A stretch of DNA of 64,000 bases from Endozoicomonas numazuensis (GCF_000722635.1 NZ_JOKH01000002.1:750756-814755); one strand, 5' to 3'; shown: positions 1 to 10,696, counted from the first letter of the stretch. The notes: generated from the letters alone by a model not told the origin. A program made the numbers and translations.

Positions 1-1805
1 TGAATGCTAACACCTGGTCTATTAGTACACGGGGATTTAACTACATCTTTGCCAACAAGTTGTTGGTACTGATTGATGGCAGAACCGTTTACTCCCCTCT
101 CTTTTCGGGTGTCAATTGGGACGTTCAGGACACCATGATGGAAGACATAGACCGGATTGAAGTAATCCGGGGACCCGGTGCGGCACTCTGGGGAGCCAAT
201 GCCGTCAACGGTGTTATTAACATCATTACAAAAAAAGCAGCCGACACCCAGGGCAATCTACTCTCAGTCGGAGCTGGCACCGAGGAAAAAGCCTTTGGAG
301 CCTTCCGTCATGGTGGCGAGTTTGGCGAAACAGGTTTCTACCGAGTTTATGTCAAAGCCTTCGAGCGGGATGGCCAGGTCAATGCAGAGGGTCAAGACAC
401 TGCTGATGACTGGAAGATGCGCAGGGCTGGCTTCAAATCAGAATGGAAAACAACACCTGACTCAGAAATGACGGTTCAGGGTGAACTATACGAAGGCACT
501 ACCCGACCACCATTAAGGTTACTCGATAAGTCGCAGCCAACCAATCCACAACTCTTAAATGGCTTTATCGTTAATGGACTCAGTCGGGATCAACGTGGCG
601 GTAACATTGGGGCTAATTGGAAAAGAACCCTTAGTGACACACACGATTACTCCTTCAGAGCCATCTACGATAACTACCAGAACTTTGATTACCGGATCGC
701 TGAAAAACGTGACACGGTTGATTTTGAGTTTCAGCATTACTCCCAACTTTGGGGTAAACATGATCTGGTATGGGGGCTGGGTTATCGAGCCACATGGTAC
801 GAAGTCAAAAACACGTCCTACATGTATTTGCTGGAAGGCAAGGATTCAAAACAAACAGAACTGTTCAGTGCTTTCATACAGGATGACATCACCCTGAATG
901 ATCAATGGACGTTTACTCTAAGCTCCCGATTTGAACACAACAGCTTCACGGGTAATGAAGTTCAACCCAACGCAAGACTGACCTGGAAACCCACTGAAAA
1001 CAGGACATTCTGGGCTGCTCTTTCAAGAGCTTTAAAAACGCCTTCTATCAGTGAAACAGCATTACAAACGGATGGCATCACTATCGAAAGTAGCGGTGAT
1101 GTCGCCTACGTGATCCCCATCATGGGCAACCCTGATCTGGAATCAGAAAAGCTAACCGCTCTTGAAATAGGCTACAGAGAGCAGTTTGGCAACAGTTTCC
1201 GGTTAGATATCACTACATTCTATAGCCAGTATGAAGATATTATTGCCTATGTTGATATCAACCGGTGTCCTAACGGCAATCCCACAATGTCATTTGGGCA
1301 ATTGCAGAACTTTTGCCCCTATCCTGGCCTTGTTCAAATACCCACCACTCTAATCAATGGTCTGGATGTAAAAACATACGGACTCGAAGTAATTGCAGAC
1401 TGGCAAGCAAAAGACTGGTGGAAACTGCAGTTTACCTATAGCTGGCTGCAAACAGATGCCATTCCCAACAGGTCAAGCACAAGCTTCCTTAAAAGTAATG
1501 AAAGAATTGTTGAAGAACTGAGCGCCCCCCATACCGCCAATATCAGATCCACAATGAACTTACCTAATCAGTGGTACTTTGATTTCTGGGTCCGTTACAT
1601 GGACGAGCTCAAGAACGCAAAAATTGGTGCCCACACATCACTGGATATTCGACTGGCTAAAAAATATAGCGAAAACCTTGAGTTTTCTTTGGTCGGACAA
1701 AACCTCTTCAGGAATCATCACCGGGAGTTTTATGAATCTCTGAGTGGTATGGCCCCAACTGAGACCCAGGAATCATGGTACGCCCAGATTCGCTGGCAAT
1801 TTTAA
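1..1805 (+). CDS. TonB-dependent outer-membrane receptor (5' partial)
   Basis: Active-transport receptor of the outer membrane that takes up a scarce ligand (iron chelate, cobalamin or similar; not determined here) using energy from TonB. The frame is open from base 3, so the signal peptide, TonB box and start lie upstream of the window. The plug domain is clear: LLVLIDGR and, from about base 150, RIEVIRGPGAALWG followed by NAVNGVINIIT. The rest is a barrel rich in alternating aromatic residues, ending WYAQIRWQF with the terminal Phe typical of outer-membrane barrels. A YfiR-like protein and a hybrid kinase follow at close spacing, which suggests a role tied to signalling. The CDS ends at 1805, 22 bases before the next start. 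Confidence 0.93.
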   Translation, partial: NANTWSISTRGFNYIFANKLLVLIDGRTVYSPLFSGVNWDVQDTMMEDIDRIEVIRGPGAALWGANAVNGVINIITKKAADTQGNLLSVGAGTEEKAFGAFRHGGEFGETGFYRVYVKAFERDGQVNAEGQDTADDWKMRRAGFKSEWKTTPDSEMTVQGELYEGTTRPPLRLLDKSQPTNPQLLNGFIVNGLSRDQRGGNIGANWKRTLSDTHDYSFRAIYDNYQNFDYRIAEKRDTVDFEFQHYSQLWGKHDLVWGLGYRATWYEVKNTSYMYLLEGKDSKQTELFSAFIQDDITLNDQWTFTLSSRFEHNSFTGNEVQPNARLTWKPTENRTFWAALSRALKTPSISETALQTDGITIESSGDVAYVIPIMGNPDLESEKLTALEIGYREQFGNSFRLDITTFYSQYEDIIAYVDINRCPNGNPTMSFGQLQNFCPYPGLVQIPTTLINGLDVKTYGLEVIADWQAKDWWKLQFTYSWLQTDAIPNRSSTSFLKSNERIVEELSAPHTANIRSTMNLPNQWYFDFWVRYMDELKNAKIGAHTSLDIRLAKKYSENLEFSLVGQNLFRNHHREFYESLSGMAPTETQESWYAQIRWQF

Positions 1806-1827
1806 TCGGATGGAGGAGGATAACTTC

Positions 1828-2370
1828 ATGCCGATGCCAATGAACATGATTAAATCAAACATCAGTCTGTTGTTGATTACTGTCAGTTTATCAGGACTGT
1901 TCTTTGCCCCTGCTGCAAAAGCCGGCACACCGGAAGATAGGGTTAAAACAGCTATTGTCTATAAGATCACCAAGTTCGTCACCTGGCCCAAGAAAAAGCA
2001 AAGTCTGACTCTTTGTATTCTTGGTGAAGGTTCGATCAACAGTGAGTTAATTAAAATCAATCGAAAAAGCAGCATGGGCAGACGCTTGTCTGTCACTCAT
2101 AAGGATCTTAATGCTCCTGTGGGTAAGCTCTGTGACATTCTTTACTTGCACAGTATTGATCAGGCTTCCTCTTCAAAAATTACCAGCAGTCTGCAGGGTA
2201 AACCCATTCTTACGATCAGTGATAATCGCTCATTTGCTGAACAGGGGGGATTGATTGGCTTGGCCAGACAGGGAAAGAAAATCAATTTCACCATCAACAA
2301 ATCATCGGTTGATGCATCAGGCCTGAATATCAGCTCACAGCTGATGAGTCTGGCCAAAGTGATCGAGTAA
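1828..2370 (+). CDS. YfiR-family periplasmic protein (DUF4154)
   Basis: 180-residue exported protein. A start at 1828 is chosen because GGAGGAGG (1812-1819) lies 8 bases ahead; upstream ATGs in the same frame overlap the receptor. Residues 1-33 form a signal peptide ending AAKAG. The mature part opens with the family pattern EDRVKTAIVYKITKFVTWP and keeps two cysteines (LTLCILGE and KLCDILYL) and a late GGLIGLARQGKKINF segment. YfiR proteins are periplasmic repressors that bind the sensor region of a membrane partner (YfiN in Pseudomonas). Here the likely partner is the CHASE8 kinase encoded next. The lack of a diguanylate cyclase beside it is the unusual point. Confidence 0.85.
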   Translation: MPMPMNMIKSNISLLLITVSLSGLFFAPAAKAGTPEDRVKTAIVYKITKFVTWPKKKQSLTLCILGEGSINSELIKINRKSSMGRRLSVTHKDLNAPVGKLCDILYLHSIDQASSSKITSSLQGKPILTISDNRSFAEQGGLIGLARQGKKINFTINKSSVDASGLNISSQLMSLAKVIE

Positions 2371-2494
2371 TACGGCCATGAGCTGAAGATGCAGTGAATT
2401 CTGAACCTGAGAAGACTGCCTTTTCAAAATAAACAGTAACGACTCGTTTTCATCCCGTCCGGGATGGAAACCTTTTTTGGTAGCACAATAAAAA

Positions 2495-5302
2495 ATGGTT
2501 ACTTTCAGGAACCTTCCTATTAAGCGAAAGCTGCGATATGCCATGCTGATCACAGCATACGCAGTTCTGCTGGTAACCTTATCCATTCAGAGTGTCAGTG
2601 ACCTGATTAAATCCCGAACCTCTCTGGTTGACCACATGGAAACCCTGGCTGAGGTGGTGGGCTCCAATGCTCATGCAGCTCTGGTTTTTGAAGATGAAAA
2701 CTCTGCAAAAAATCTTTTAACCGGCTTTGATAGTGCTCCACATATTCAATCGGCTTTTCTCTTGAATGCCGATGGTGAAGAAATTGCTGCCTATCACCGC
2801 TCAAACCATAGCCCCTGGGCTTTCTCACTTCAGGATTTTGAACGCCCGGTCACTATTTTCAGCAACACCCGTCTCCACTTATACCGCCCCATTATTCTGG
2901 ATAAACAACTGATTGGGGCTATTTATATCCAATGCGATTTGTCACCACTGTATATAGAACTGACTCAAAACCTTTTACTGGCGCTGGTAGCAGCCCTGAT
3001 CTCTGTCATTCTTGCTTCTATTCTCGCCTCAAAACTGCAGAGATTACTGGGCAAGCCTATTACGGAACTGGCTAACACTATTTCCCAGATGACCAAAAAT
3101 GAGCAATACGATCATCAGGTACAAAAATTTGATAACGATGAGATTGGTCAACTGTACGACTGCTTCAATGAAATGCTGATGCAGATAAAAGAGAGAGATC
3201 AAAGACTTCAGCAACACCGTGAAAATCTGAAAGCTTCCGTTGCAGAAAGAACCCGGGAATTACACAGCGCCAACCGAGAGCTCAAAGACAACATTTCAGA
3301 ACTCAATGAAGCCAAGGAAGCCGCACTGGAAGCCGCCAAGGCTAAAAGCACATTTCTAGCAAATATGAGTCACGAGATCCGTACCCCCATGAATGGGGTG
3401 CTGGGTATGCTGGAACTTTTGAAGGATACCCGTCTGGATCGAGTGCAACAGGACTTTCTGGAGACGGCATACAGCTCAGCCGATGCTTTACTGCAAATTA
3501 TTAACGACATCCTCGATTTCTCCAAAATTGAGGCGGGTAAAATGGAAATTGAATCCATTGAGATGAATCCCGCTGAAATTGCTGAAGATGTCTGTGCTCT
3601 TTTAGCAGGAAAAGCCAGAGAAAAAGGTTTAGAGCTCAATTGTTACACCGATGTTGACCTGCCCAGCATTCTTAAAGGAGACTCTGTACGCTTACGACAA
3701 GTTCTTACCAACCTCGTCGGTAATGCCGTCAAATTTACCGAAGAAGGTGAAGTGGTTGTCCGGCTGAATATGCTGGAAGCCAAAGACAAACATGTCAAAG
3801 TAGAGTTTTTAGTAGAAGACACCGGCATTGGGATTGCCGCTGATGTTCTGCCAAACCTGTTTACAGCCTTCACTCAGGCTGATGGCAGCACGACCCGAAA
3901 GTTTGGAGGAACAGGTCTGGGACTCCCCATATCCAGACAATTGGTGGAACTGATGGGCAGTGATGTAGAAGTATCCAGTGCACTGAACCTTGGCTCAACG
4001 TTCTCATTCGTGCTGGATCTGGACGTCTCTGAAACCCAGGCAATTAAACCCAGAAACGTCAGCCATGCTCTTGAAGGCATTAAAGCATTGATTGTGGATG
4101 ATAATGCCACCAATCGCGAAATTCTCAGGCACTATCTGACCGCCTGGGGTATTGACCACTCGGAAGTAGACAGTGGGATTAAAGCACTGGAAGTCTTGAA
4201 TAAAGCACTGGAAGAAGGTGCGCCCTACGAATTAATTCTTCTTGATATGGATATGCCTGAAATGGATGGACTGGCACTGTCCAGAGCTATTGACGGACAG
4301 CCAGAACTAGCGAAAGCCAGAAGAATTATGCTGAGTTCTTCTGGTTTTATTACTCGCGCTAAACAAAAAGAAGTGGGTATCTCTGCCTGCCTCAGCAAAC
4401 CTTATCGGCAATCCAGGTTACTGGATACCACCATGCAGGTTATGCATGAACACCACATCAAACAAACTGAAACAGTTGAAGCTCATGTTGAGGAAAGCGC
4501 CTTCAGTCATAATATTCGCATTCTTCTGGTTGAGGACAACATTGTTAATCAGAAAGTAGCTGTCAGTATGTTGAAAAAAGTCGGACTGAACAGCCCAGAT
4601 ATTGCCGCAGATGGTAAAGAAGCGGTAGCCATGATCCACAAACAGGAATATGACTTGATACTCATGGATTGTCAGATGCCTGAAATGAGCGGCTATGAAG
4701 CCACCGGTTTGATAAGAAAACGTGAAAACACTCACAACCTGCCTCGAATCCCAATCATTGCCATGACAGCCAATGCCATGCAGGGAGACAGAGAAAAATG
4801 CCTGACTTCCGGTATGGATGATTATCTGAGTAAACCCATCAAAGCCAACACCCTTAAGGAAAAGCTGGCTCAGTGGTTAATCAATGATCTTGATGACTGT
4901 GATATTGACTCAGAAACAGAAGAAATTCTCGAAAGAGTGGAAACGGAAAATCATCTGGAACCTGAAGAGCTGAATCCCATTCTGGACATGATGACACTTA
5001 ATACATTGAAAGAAATCATGGAAGAGGAGTTCGACAGTCTTGTAGAAAGCTATCTTGAAGATGCGCCATCACTCTTGAAAGATATCCAGAATGCTTCAAA
5101 AGAAGCCGACTTGCAAATTATGATTCGGGCAGCCCACACATTAAAATCCAGTAGTAATAATCTTGGTGCCTCACTCTTAGCGGGCTTCTCATTGCAAGTA
5201 GAAAAACTGGGTAAGGACAATCAACTGGCAGAAGCAATCCAGATAATCCCTCAACTGGAAGATGCTTTAAAGAAAACAACAATAGCGCTCAAGTCCCTCT
5301 GA
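2495..5302 (+). CDS. CHASE8 hybrid sensor histidine kinase with two receivers and Hpt
   Basis: 935-residue inner-membrane phosphorelay protein. Order of domains: TM helix near 13-33; periplasmic CHASE8-like sensor about 35-150 ([11 protein letters not shown] resembles YfiN); TM near 155-178; HAMP about 180-235; coiled coil; HisKA with phospho-acceptor His293 in [10 protein letters not shown]; HATPase with [13 protein letters not shown]; receiver 1 with Asp584 ([11 protein letters not shown]); receiver 2 with Asp725 ([11 protein letters not shown]); Hpt with His881 ([13 protein letters not shown]). All key phosphotransfer residues are present. The likely input is the YfiR-like protein encoded just upstream. 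No dedicated response regulator lies nearby, so the output partner is unknown. An intrinsic terminator follows. Confidence 0.93.
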   Translation: MVTFRNLPIKRKLRYAMLITAYAVLLVTLSIQSVSDLIKSRTSLVDHMETLAEVVGSNAHAALVFEDENSAKNLLTGFDSAPHIQSAFLLNADGEEIAAYHRSNHSPWAFSLQDFERPVTIFSNTRLHLYRPIILDKQLIGAIYIQCDLSPLYIELTQNLLLALVAALISVILASILASKLQRLLGKPITELANTISQMTKNEQYDHQVQKFDNDEIGQLYDCFNEMLMQIKERDQRLQQHRENLKASVAERTRELHSANRELKDNISELNEAKEAALEAAKAKSTFLANMSHEIRTPMNGVLGMLELLKDTRLDRVQQDFLETAYSSADALLQIINDILDFSKIEAGKMEIESIEMNPAEIAEDVCALLAGKAREKGLELNCYTDVDLPSILKGDSVRLRQVLTNLVGNAVKFTEEGEVVVRLNMLEAKDKHVKVEFLVEDTGIGIAADVLPNLFTAFTQADGSTTRKFGGTGLGLPISRQLVELMGSDVEVSSALNLGSTFSFVLDLDVSETQAIKPRNVSHALEGIKALIVDDNATNREILRHYLTAWGIDHSEVDSGIKALEVLNKALEEGAPYELILLDMDMPEMDGLALSRAIDGQPELAKARRIMLSSSGFITRAKQKEVGISACLSKPYRQSRLLDTTMQVMHEHHIKQTETVEAHVEESAFSHNIRILLVEDNIVNQKVAVSMLKKVGLNSPDIAADGKEAVAMIHKQEYDLILMDCQMPEMSGYEATGLIRKRENTHNLPRIPIIAMTANAMQGDREKCLTSGMDDYLSKPIKANTLKEKLAQWLINDLDDCDIDSETEEILERVETENHLEPEELNPILDMMTLNTLKEIMEEEFDSLVESYLEDAPSLLKDIQNASKEADLQIMIRAAHTLKSSSNNLGASLLAGFSLQVEKLGKDNQLAEAIQIIPQLEDALKKTTIALKSL

Positions 5303-5332
5303 AATACTATTTAACGCTTCCTAAAAAGAAAA

Positions 5333-5351
5333 AACCTCGCAAAGCGAGGTT
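5333..5351. terminator. Hairpin terminator after the hybrid kinase gene
   Basis: Perfect 8-bp stem AACCTCGC / GCGAGGTT with a 3-base AAA loop, 30 bases after the kinase stop codon. It is preceded by an A-run and followed by a short T-rich tract (TAATTGTT), so it can work on either strand. The remainder of 5352-5541 holds no gene that I can support. Confidence 0.65.
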
Positions 5352-5541
5352 AATTGTTCCTGGGCTGACTCCCTGTGAGCGTCCTGCTCGTTATTTTGCT
5401 TCCTTGCCTCTACATTCCATGTAGATTAATAGCCCATTAATTTAACTATAGACAAATGGTCAGGAATGAAAAGTTGATTGAGTTAAAGATTAACGCTGTT
5501 TGTCATTCAATTGACTTTCAGCTTTCCTATCTTTCATAGGA

Positions 5542-5575
5542 AAAGCCTTTCAACCCAAGAGTGAAGAAAGGCTTT
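5542..5575 (-). terminator. Terminator downstream of the first acyl-CoA dehydrogenase
   Basis: Inverted repeat AAAGCCTTTC / GAAAGGCTTT (10 bp, 14-base loop) with T-rich flanks on both sides. It lies 54 bases beyond the stop of the minus-strand dehydrogenase and probably ends its transcript; it may also catch read-through from the left. Confidence 0.6.
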
Positions 5576-5628
5576 CTTTATCCATTTATTCTATTAATAC
5601 ATCGCTTACAAATTGGAAAAAATGCTTA

Positions 5629-7413
5629 TCAGAATTGTTCAACAGATAAGTCATAAAGCGCCTCGGCTCCAGAAGCAGCAGAGAGTAACAGACCTTCCAT
5701 TCTTGGTAACAAACGCTGGTAATAGTATCGGGCAGTGATAAGCTTCGCCTGATAAAAGCTGTCTTCCTCAGTACCTGCCAATAACTGATTCTGAGCTTCT
5801 CTTGCCATCATCGCCCACATCCAAGCATAAGAAACATATGAAAAAGCATGAAGGTAATCAGTACAGCTGGAATTAACAACATTGGAATCTTTTGCTGCTT
5901 GCTTAATCAGCTTATTCGTCAAAGATTCCAGTTTGGCCAATGCAGCTTCAAGAGGAGCAGAGAACTCATCACTTTCACCTGCAGCAAGGAAGCTTCTGAT
6001 ATTCCCGGCAAACTGTTTGAAATAGCTGCCGCCATTCATAGTAATCTTGCGACCCAGTAAATCAAGCGCCTGAATACCATTGGTTCCTTCATAAATCTGA
6101 GCTATGCGAACATCTCTCACCAGCTGCTCCTGACCCCATTCACGAATGTAGCCATGTCCACCAAATACTTGCTGACCAGCCACACAACTTTCCAGCCCCA
6201 TATCGGTCAGAAATGCTTTGACGACAGGTGTCAACAGAGCCACCTGGTCGGCAGCCTGCTTTCTCTCTGTCTCATCCGGACTGAATTTTGCTGTATCCAG
6301 AAGAGTCGCCACATAAGTTGAGAATGCTCGCCCACCTTCATTCAAGGCTTTCATATTAAGCAACATTCTTCGTACATCACCGTGCACAATAATTGGGTCT
6401 GCTGCTTTTTCAGGCTCCTGAGGACCAGTAGCTGCACGCCCCTGAATTCTGTCCTGAGCATACTCAAGGGCTGTTTGGTAAGACATTTCACTGGTACCTA
6501 AACCCTGAATGCCTACGAAGAGTCGTTCGTAGTTCATCATAGTGAACATAGCGTTAAGACCCTTGTTCACTTCACCGACCAGATAACCTTTAGCACCATC
6601 AAAGTTCATGACACAGGTGGCTGAAGCCTTGATACCCATTTTGTGTTCTAGAGAACCACAGCGAACTTCATTTCTATCTTTCAAAGATCCATCTTTATCA
6701 ACATTCACTTTTGGAACCAGAAACATAGAAATGCCTTTGGGGCCGACAGGAGCATCTGGCAGTTTAGCCAAAACCAGATGGATAATATTGTCTGTCAGGT
6801 CATGCTCACCGGCAGTAATAAAGATCTTGGTACCCGTGATGTTATAGGAGCCATCGCCATTATCTTCTGCCCGGGTTCTGATAATGCCAAGGTCTGTTCC
6901 ACTGTGTGACTCAGTCAGACACATAGCACCGGTCCACTCACCAGAATAGAGTTTGGGAAGATAGAGTGATTTAAGCTCTTCAGAAGCATGAGCATCAATA
7001 GCCAAAGCAGCACCAGATGTCAGACTTGGATAGAGGATAAATGCCAGGCTGGCACTGCTGAACATTTCATCAAACTGAGCACTGAGCGCTTTTGGCATCC
7101 CCATGCCTCCATGCTCTGGGTTGCCTCCTATCCCTGTCAGGCCGGCCTCGGAAAATAACTGATAGGCTTCTTTGTAACCCTTTGGGGTGGTGACACCTTC
7201 TTCACTCCAGTGACACCCTTCTTCATCACCTTCCCGGTTCAGGGGAGCAACGGTTCTTGCGGCTAGTTTGGCTCCTTCCTCCAGAAACGCATCGGCTGTT
7301 TCACGATCAACCAATTCCTTAATAGCAGGCCACTGCCCCCAACGCTTGTCAGTATTGAAAACTTCGTACATCACAAAGCGCATATCACGGAGAGGTGCCT
7401 GATAGTCAGCCAT
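5629..7413 (-). CDS. Acyl-CoA dehydrogenase (FadE-like, with C-terminal extension)
   Basis: 594-residue FAD enzyme for the first oxidation step of fatty acyl-CoA breakdown, giving trans-2-enoyl-CoA. The start at 7413 (MADYQAPLRD) is preferred over one 36 bases upstream because AGGAG sits 8 bases ahead and the paralogue at 8840-10630 begins equivalently ([10 protein letters not shown]). Central FAD/substrate motif: CLTESHSGTDLG. The catalytic base is Glu442 in [17 protein letters not shown]. The roughly 150-residue C-terminal region matches the extra domain of the long (about 600 aa) bacterial acyl-CoA dehydrogenases, distinct from the 380-aa mitochondrial type. A PsrA-like operator lies upstream at 7498-7511. 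Confidence 0.93.
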   Translation of the reverse strand: MADYQAPLRDMRFVMYEVFNTDKRWGQWPAIKELVDRETADAFLEEGAKLAARTVAPLNREGDEEGCHWSEEGVTTPKGYKEAYQLFSEAGLTGIGGNPEHGGMGMPKALSAQFDEMFSSASLAFILYPSLTSGAALAIDAHASEELKSLYLPKLYSGEWTGAMCLTESHSGTDLGIIRTRAEDNGDGSYNITGTKIFITAGEHDLTDNIIHLVLAKLPDAPVGPKGISMFLVPKVNVDKDGSLKDRNEVRCGSLEHKMGIKASATCVMNFDGAKGYLVGEVNKGLNAMFTMMNYERLFVGIQGLGTSEMSYQTALEYAQDRIQGRAATGPQEPEKAADPIIVHGDVRRMLLNMKALNEGGRAFSTYVATLLDTAKFSPDETERKQAADQVALLTPVVKAFLTDMGLESCVAGQQVFGGHGYIREWGQEQLVRDVRIAQIYEGTNGIQALDLLGRKITMNGGSYFKQFAGNIRSFLAAGESDEFSAPLEAALAKLESLTNKLIKQAAKDSNVVNSSCTDYLHAFSYVSYAWMWAMMAREAQNQLLAGTEEDSFYQAKLITARYYYQRLLPRMEGLLLSAASGAEALYDLSVEQF

Positions 7414-7497
7414 AGAGAACACTCCTGGAGTCTTAGTGTTTTTAGTCAAGTGTACTTTTATTTTACCCCAGAGTTTCAGGGGCTAAAAGGAATGTTT

Positions 7498-7511
7498 TAA
7501 ACTAACGTTTG
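7498..7511. promoter_or_regulatory. Putative PsrA-type operator of the first acyl-CoA dehydrogenase
   Basis: TAAAC-TAAC-GTTTG closely fits the G/CAAAC-N(2-4)-GTTTG/C operator described for the TetR-family fatty-acid sensor PsrA of pseudomonads; one outer base deviates. It lies about 85 bases upstream of the dehydrogenase start. A second, better copy precedes the paralogous gene at 8840-10630. Confidence 0.5.
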
Positions 7512-7526
7512 AATTTTTAACTACAA

Positions 7527-7555
7527 AAAAGCCACAGTATTTATCTGTGGCTTTT
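7527..7555 (-). terminator. Bidirectional hairpin terminator
   Basis: Perfect 11-bp stem AAAAGCCACAG / CTGTGGCTTTT with a 7-base loop. It lies about 40 bases after the stop of the minus-strand barrel gene and gives a U-tract on that strand. It also separates that gene from the PsrA-like operator of the next transcript. Confidence 0.75.
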
Positions 7556-7595
7556 GCGCTCAATCTGAAGGGCTTAATATGGGATATTTCTAATA

Positions 7596-8309
7596 TCAGA
7601 ACCGGTAATAAAAACCTGCTGTCAGAACAACACCTGCCCAGGAGAGTTCAACACCAAAGCCTTTATAATCAATATCAAGCACAGCCTGAGCCAAGGGGAA
7701 GAAGCGTGTGTCATACAAAGTCAGGTACTTTTTGTAACCATACATAAGGCCTGCACGATAGCCCGCCCCTACATCAAATTCGCCATACTTCTGCTGAAAC
7801 AAGGTTCGTTGCCAACCAGCTGACCACACCCGGTCTCTATGCGTATTGATAAAGGTTCCGCCATAATAACCCTTGTAAGAGAAACCGACCAATTCATTAT
7901 TGTTTTCCTGATCATCGCCGGGATCCAGATGCAGCGTCCACATGCCCAGATAGATATGATCCCGGGATGGGCGCCCCCAGATTTGATCAACCCATCCAGA
8001 CTCCTGCTCAAAACTGTCATAAGCCAAATCAATTTCTAATGTTTGTATTACCTCCACTTCCTTTGGCGATTCCTCTTCAACCTGACCCCCTTGCTGGTCA
8101 GTATCTGCAGCCAACATAACACCAGCAGGCTCTAACCATTTAGACTGTCCTTGATGTGCTCGAAGTCCGTAGTCCATTTCGCTGCTTTCTGCAGCTTGTG
8201 CCTTTAAGCCACAGACAATCAAAAGGATAAGAAGTACCTGCAAGAAAGAATTAATGAAGAGCTTAAAAAAGCCCGATAAGGGGTTTATTAGTGTTTTATA
8301 TTTGCTCAT
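7596..8309 (-). CDS. Predicted outer-membrane beta-barrel protein
   Basis: 237 residues, family not recognised. Residues 1-40 form a long signal peptide (basic start, hydrophobic LQVLLILLIVCGL, cleavage after AQA). An acidic linker follows (residues 70-88). From about residue 93 the chain alternates polar and aromatic residues in short strands and ends in GFYYRF, a typical outer-membrane barrel C-terminus. About eight strands would fit, similar in size to PagP-like or other small barrels, but the PagP catalytic residues are not evident. It sits alone between two acyl-CoA dehydrogenase genes, has its own terminator, and is divergent from the small membrane gene at 8519. Confidence 0.6.
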   Translation of the reverse strand: MSKYKTLINPLSGFFKLFINSFLQVLLILLIVCGLKAQAAESSEMDYGLRAHQGQSKWLEPAGVMLAADTDQQGGQVEEESPKEVEVIQTLEIDLAYDSFEQESGWVDQIWGRPSRDHIYLGMWTLHLDPGDDQENNNELVGFSYKGYYGGTFINTHRDRVWSAGWQRTLFQQKYGEFDVGAGYRAGLMYGYKKYLTLYDTRFFPLAQAVLDIDYKGFGVELSWAGVVLTAGFYYRF

Positions 8310-8518
8310 CGCCTCGCCTAATACAGCTCTGGTGCGGCTGTTATATCTCCATGGACTATGAAAAAAGGATTAATGCCGTATTTTTTTATAGACCAGCGCT
8401 GAAGGTTAGGCAAAAAACAAATAGACGATAGACTCAAAAGGGCCCTCTTAAAAAATCACCGGATTATGATTTTTTTCATGTTAACTTAAATATGTGCGCA
8501 TATTTCAAAGGAATGACT

Positions 8519-8779
8519 ATGCGGTATCTGATGACCCTGATCAGCATTATGTTGAAAATCAAATGGCAACCTGACTGGATGCAGAACCAGTCGCCTGAGG
8601 CCAACCACTTTTATCGCAGAACCTTTACCCGCTCTTATCGAACAAAAAAAAGAATTGTAAAAAATATCTGGATTGCTGCCGGACTGTTAATGTTAATCAA
8701 TCCTGTTATTCACATTGTGATGTTAATTGCCCTGCCCGCGACATTACTCAGTTTTGTAATACTGGATGAGACTTCATAA
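8519..8779 (+). CDS. Small membrane protein, function unknown
   Basis: 86 residues. The start at 8519 is chosen because AAGGA lies at the right distance; two in-frame ATGs at 8492 and 8513 are less well placed. The N-terminal half is basic and includes FYRRTFTRSYRTKKR. The C-terminal half has one long or two short membrane segments (IWIAAGLLMLI and VIHIVMLIALPATLLSFVI). Not assigned to a family. It is divergent from the barrel gene and followed by a hairpin. Confidence 0.55.
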   Translation: MRYLMTLISIMLKIKWQPDWMQNQSPEANHFYRRTFTRSYRTKKRIVKNIWIAAGLLMLINPVIHIVMLIALPATLLSFVILDETS

Positions 8780-8790
8780 CTTCCAGACAT

Positions 8791-8817
8791 AAAAAAAGGG
8801 CTGCCAGAAGCAACCCT
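8791..8817 (-). terminator. Terminator shared by convergent genes
   Basis: Stem AGGGCTGC / GCAACCCT with one G-U pair and a 5-base loop, with a seven-base A-run on its left that gives a U-tract on the minus strand. It ends the second acyl-CoA dehydrogenase transcript, whose stop is 23 bases away, and possibly the plus-strand small membrane gene. Confidence 0.65.
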
Positions 8818-8839
8818 CTTTCAAAAGATTAATCAGTGA

Positions 8840-10630
8840 TTAGAGCTCACCAAAATCTTCCTCTGCCATATCCAGCAGATTTTCTGTACCTGACATCATG
8901 GCAGACTTATGAGCCAATGTTCTTGGCAGGATACGCTCGTAGTAGAAGCGTGCAGTCTGAATCTTGGCTTTATAAAAGCCTTCTTCAGTAGTCCCTTCAG
9001 CCAGTTTTTCCTTCGCTAAACGAGCCATATCAGCCCACATGTAAGCCAGTGTCACATAACCGGAGTACATCAGGAAATCGACTGCAGCTGCACCCACTTC
9101 ATCAGGATTCTCCATCGCCTTAAGACCCAGCTGCATGGTGAGATCACCCCACTCTTTGTTCATGGCTGCCAGTGGTTCAACGAAGGCTTTCAGATCATCA
9201 TTCTCGGCATGAGCCTGACAGAATTTGTGTATTTCTTTGGTGAAAGGCTTCATGGACTCACCACCGGTCTGGAAGATTTTCCTTCCCAGCAGGTCCAAAG
9301 CCTGTATACCAGTCGTTCCCTCATAAAGCATGGAAATGCGGCAGTCACGAACATTCTGTTCCATGCCCCATTCACTGATATAACCATGACCACCGTAGCA
9401 CTGAACACCATGGTTAGCAGACTCAAAACCTGTTTCAGTCAGGAAAGCCTTTAAAATAGGTGTCAGGAAGCCCAACTCTTTATCAGCCTGCTTACTCACA
9501 GACTCATCAGGACTGTGCAACAGATCCGCTTTCTTGGCTGTATAGTACATCAGAGCACGGTTACCTTCTGTGAAGGCTTTGATCGTCAGCAACATGCGGC
9601 GCACATCAGGATGTACGATGATTGGGTCTGCTGGACCATCAGGATTCTTGACGCCGCTCAGAGAACGCATTTGCAGACGCTCACGGGCATAACGCAGAGC
9701 ACCCTGATAGGCAATTTCACCATGAGACAGTCCCTGAATACCGGTACCCAGACGAGCCGTATTCATGAAGGTGAACATGCAGTTCAGACCACGGTTTTCC
9801 GGACCAATCAGGAAGCCCGTCGCTTCGTCAAAGTTCATGACGCAGGTCGCGTTACCGTGAATACCCATCTTGTGTTCGATAGAACCACAGCTGACGCCGT
9901 TGCTCTCACCGTGCTTACCTGGCAGATGCTTGGGAACGATAAACAGGGAGATGCCTTTGGTACCTTCAGGCGCACCCGGCAGACGAGCCAGAACGATGTG
10001 GACAATATTGTCTGCCATGTCGTGTTCACCGGCAGAAATAAAGATCTTGGTACCTGAAATCTTGTAAGAGCCATCAGCAGCAGGCTCAGCCTTGGTACGC
10101 AGCATACCCAGATCAGAACCACAATGAGGCTCGGTCAGACACATGGTGCCGGTCCACTCACCGGATACCAGTTTGGTCAGGTACGTTTGCTTCTGATCTT
10201 GAGTACCGTGGGCTTCCAGGGTATTCATAGCACCATGGCTAAGTCCGGGATACATTCCCCAGGACCAGTTGGCTTCACCCATTAGCTCGCTGAGAACCAG
10301 ACCCAGAGAGTAAGGCAGACCCTGACCACCATATGCAGGGTCACTGGCCAGTGAAGGCCAGCCACCTTCAACATACTGCAGGTATGCATCTTTGAAACCG
10401 TCAGGTGTTTTCACACCGTCCTCAGACCAGGTGCAGCCTTGCTCATCGCCTACCTGATTAAGAGGAGCCAGAACCTGCTCACAAAACTTGGCACCTTCTT
10501 CAAGAATGGCGCCCACCATATCAGGGGTGGCTTCTTCACCACCGGGAATACTGCCGTAATGCTCTTGATATCCTAAGAGCTCGTCACGTACGAACCGGAT
10601 ATCGCGCAGGGGGGCCTTATATTCTGGCAT
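8840..10630 (-). CDS. Acyl-CoA dehydrogenase (FadE-like, second copy)
   Basis: 596 residues, same long-chain-type architecture as the gene at 5629-7413 and clearly its paralogue. It oxidises acyl-CoA to enoyl-CoA with FAD and passes electrons to [15 protein letters not shown] marks the flavin/substrate region and Glu437 in [18 protein letters not shown] is the catalytic base. Differences across the N-terminal 100 residues suggest a different acyl-chain preference. Transcribed alone; the upstream region carries a near-perfect PsrA-type palindrome (10697-10716). Start [10 protein letters not shown] matches the usual family start. Confidence 0.93.
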   Translation of the reverse strand: MPEYKAPLRDIRFVRDELLGYQEHYGSIPGGEEATPDMVGAILEEGAKFCEQVLAPLNQVGDEQGCTWSEDGVKTPDGFKDAYLQYVEGGWPSLASDPAYGGQGLPYSLGLVLSELMGEANWSWGMYPGLSHGAMNTLEAHGTQDQKQTYLTKLVSGEWTGTMCLTEPHCGSDLGMLRTKAEPAADGSYKISGTKIFISAGEHDMADNIVHIVLARLPGAPEGTKGISLFIVPKHLPGKHGESNGVSCGSIEHKMGIHGNATCVMNFDEATGFLIGPENRGLNCMFTFMNTARLGTGIQGLSHGEIAYQGALRYARERLQMRSLSGVKNPDGPADPIIVHPDVRRMLLTIKAFTEGNRALMYYTAKKADLLHSPDESVSKQADKELGFLTPILKAFLTETGFESANHGVQCYGGHGYISEWGMEQNVRDCRISMLYEGTTGIQALDLLGRKIFQTGGESMKPFTKEIHKFCQAHAENDDLKAFVEPLAAMNKEWGDLTMQLGLKAMENPDEVGAAAVDFLMYSGYVTLAYMWADMARLAKEKLAEGTTEEGFYKAKIQTARFYYERILPRTLAHKSAMMSGTENLLDMAEEDFGEL

Positions 10631-10696
10631 AACGGTACCTCTGGGTTCTCTTATATTTATTCAATGAACTGATCATATGTAAAAGTATAGTATCAG

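Noticed and set aside
9515-10057. Long plus-strand frame of 180 codons opposite the second acyl-CoA dehydrogenase
   Set aside because: It is antisense to an unmistakable gene and has no recognisable domain or ribosome-binding site.
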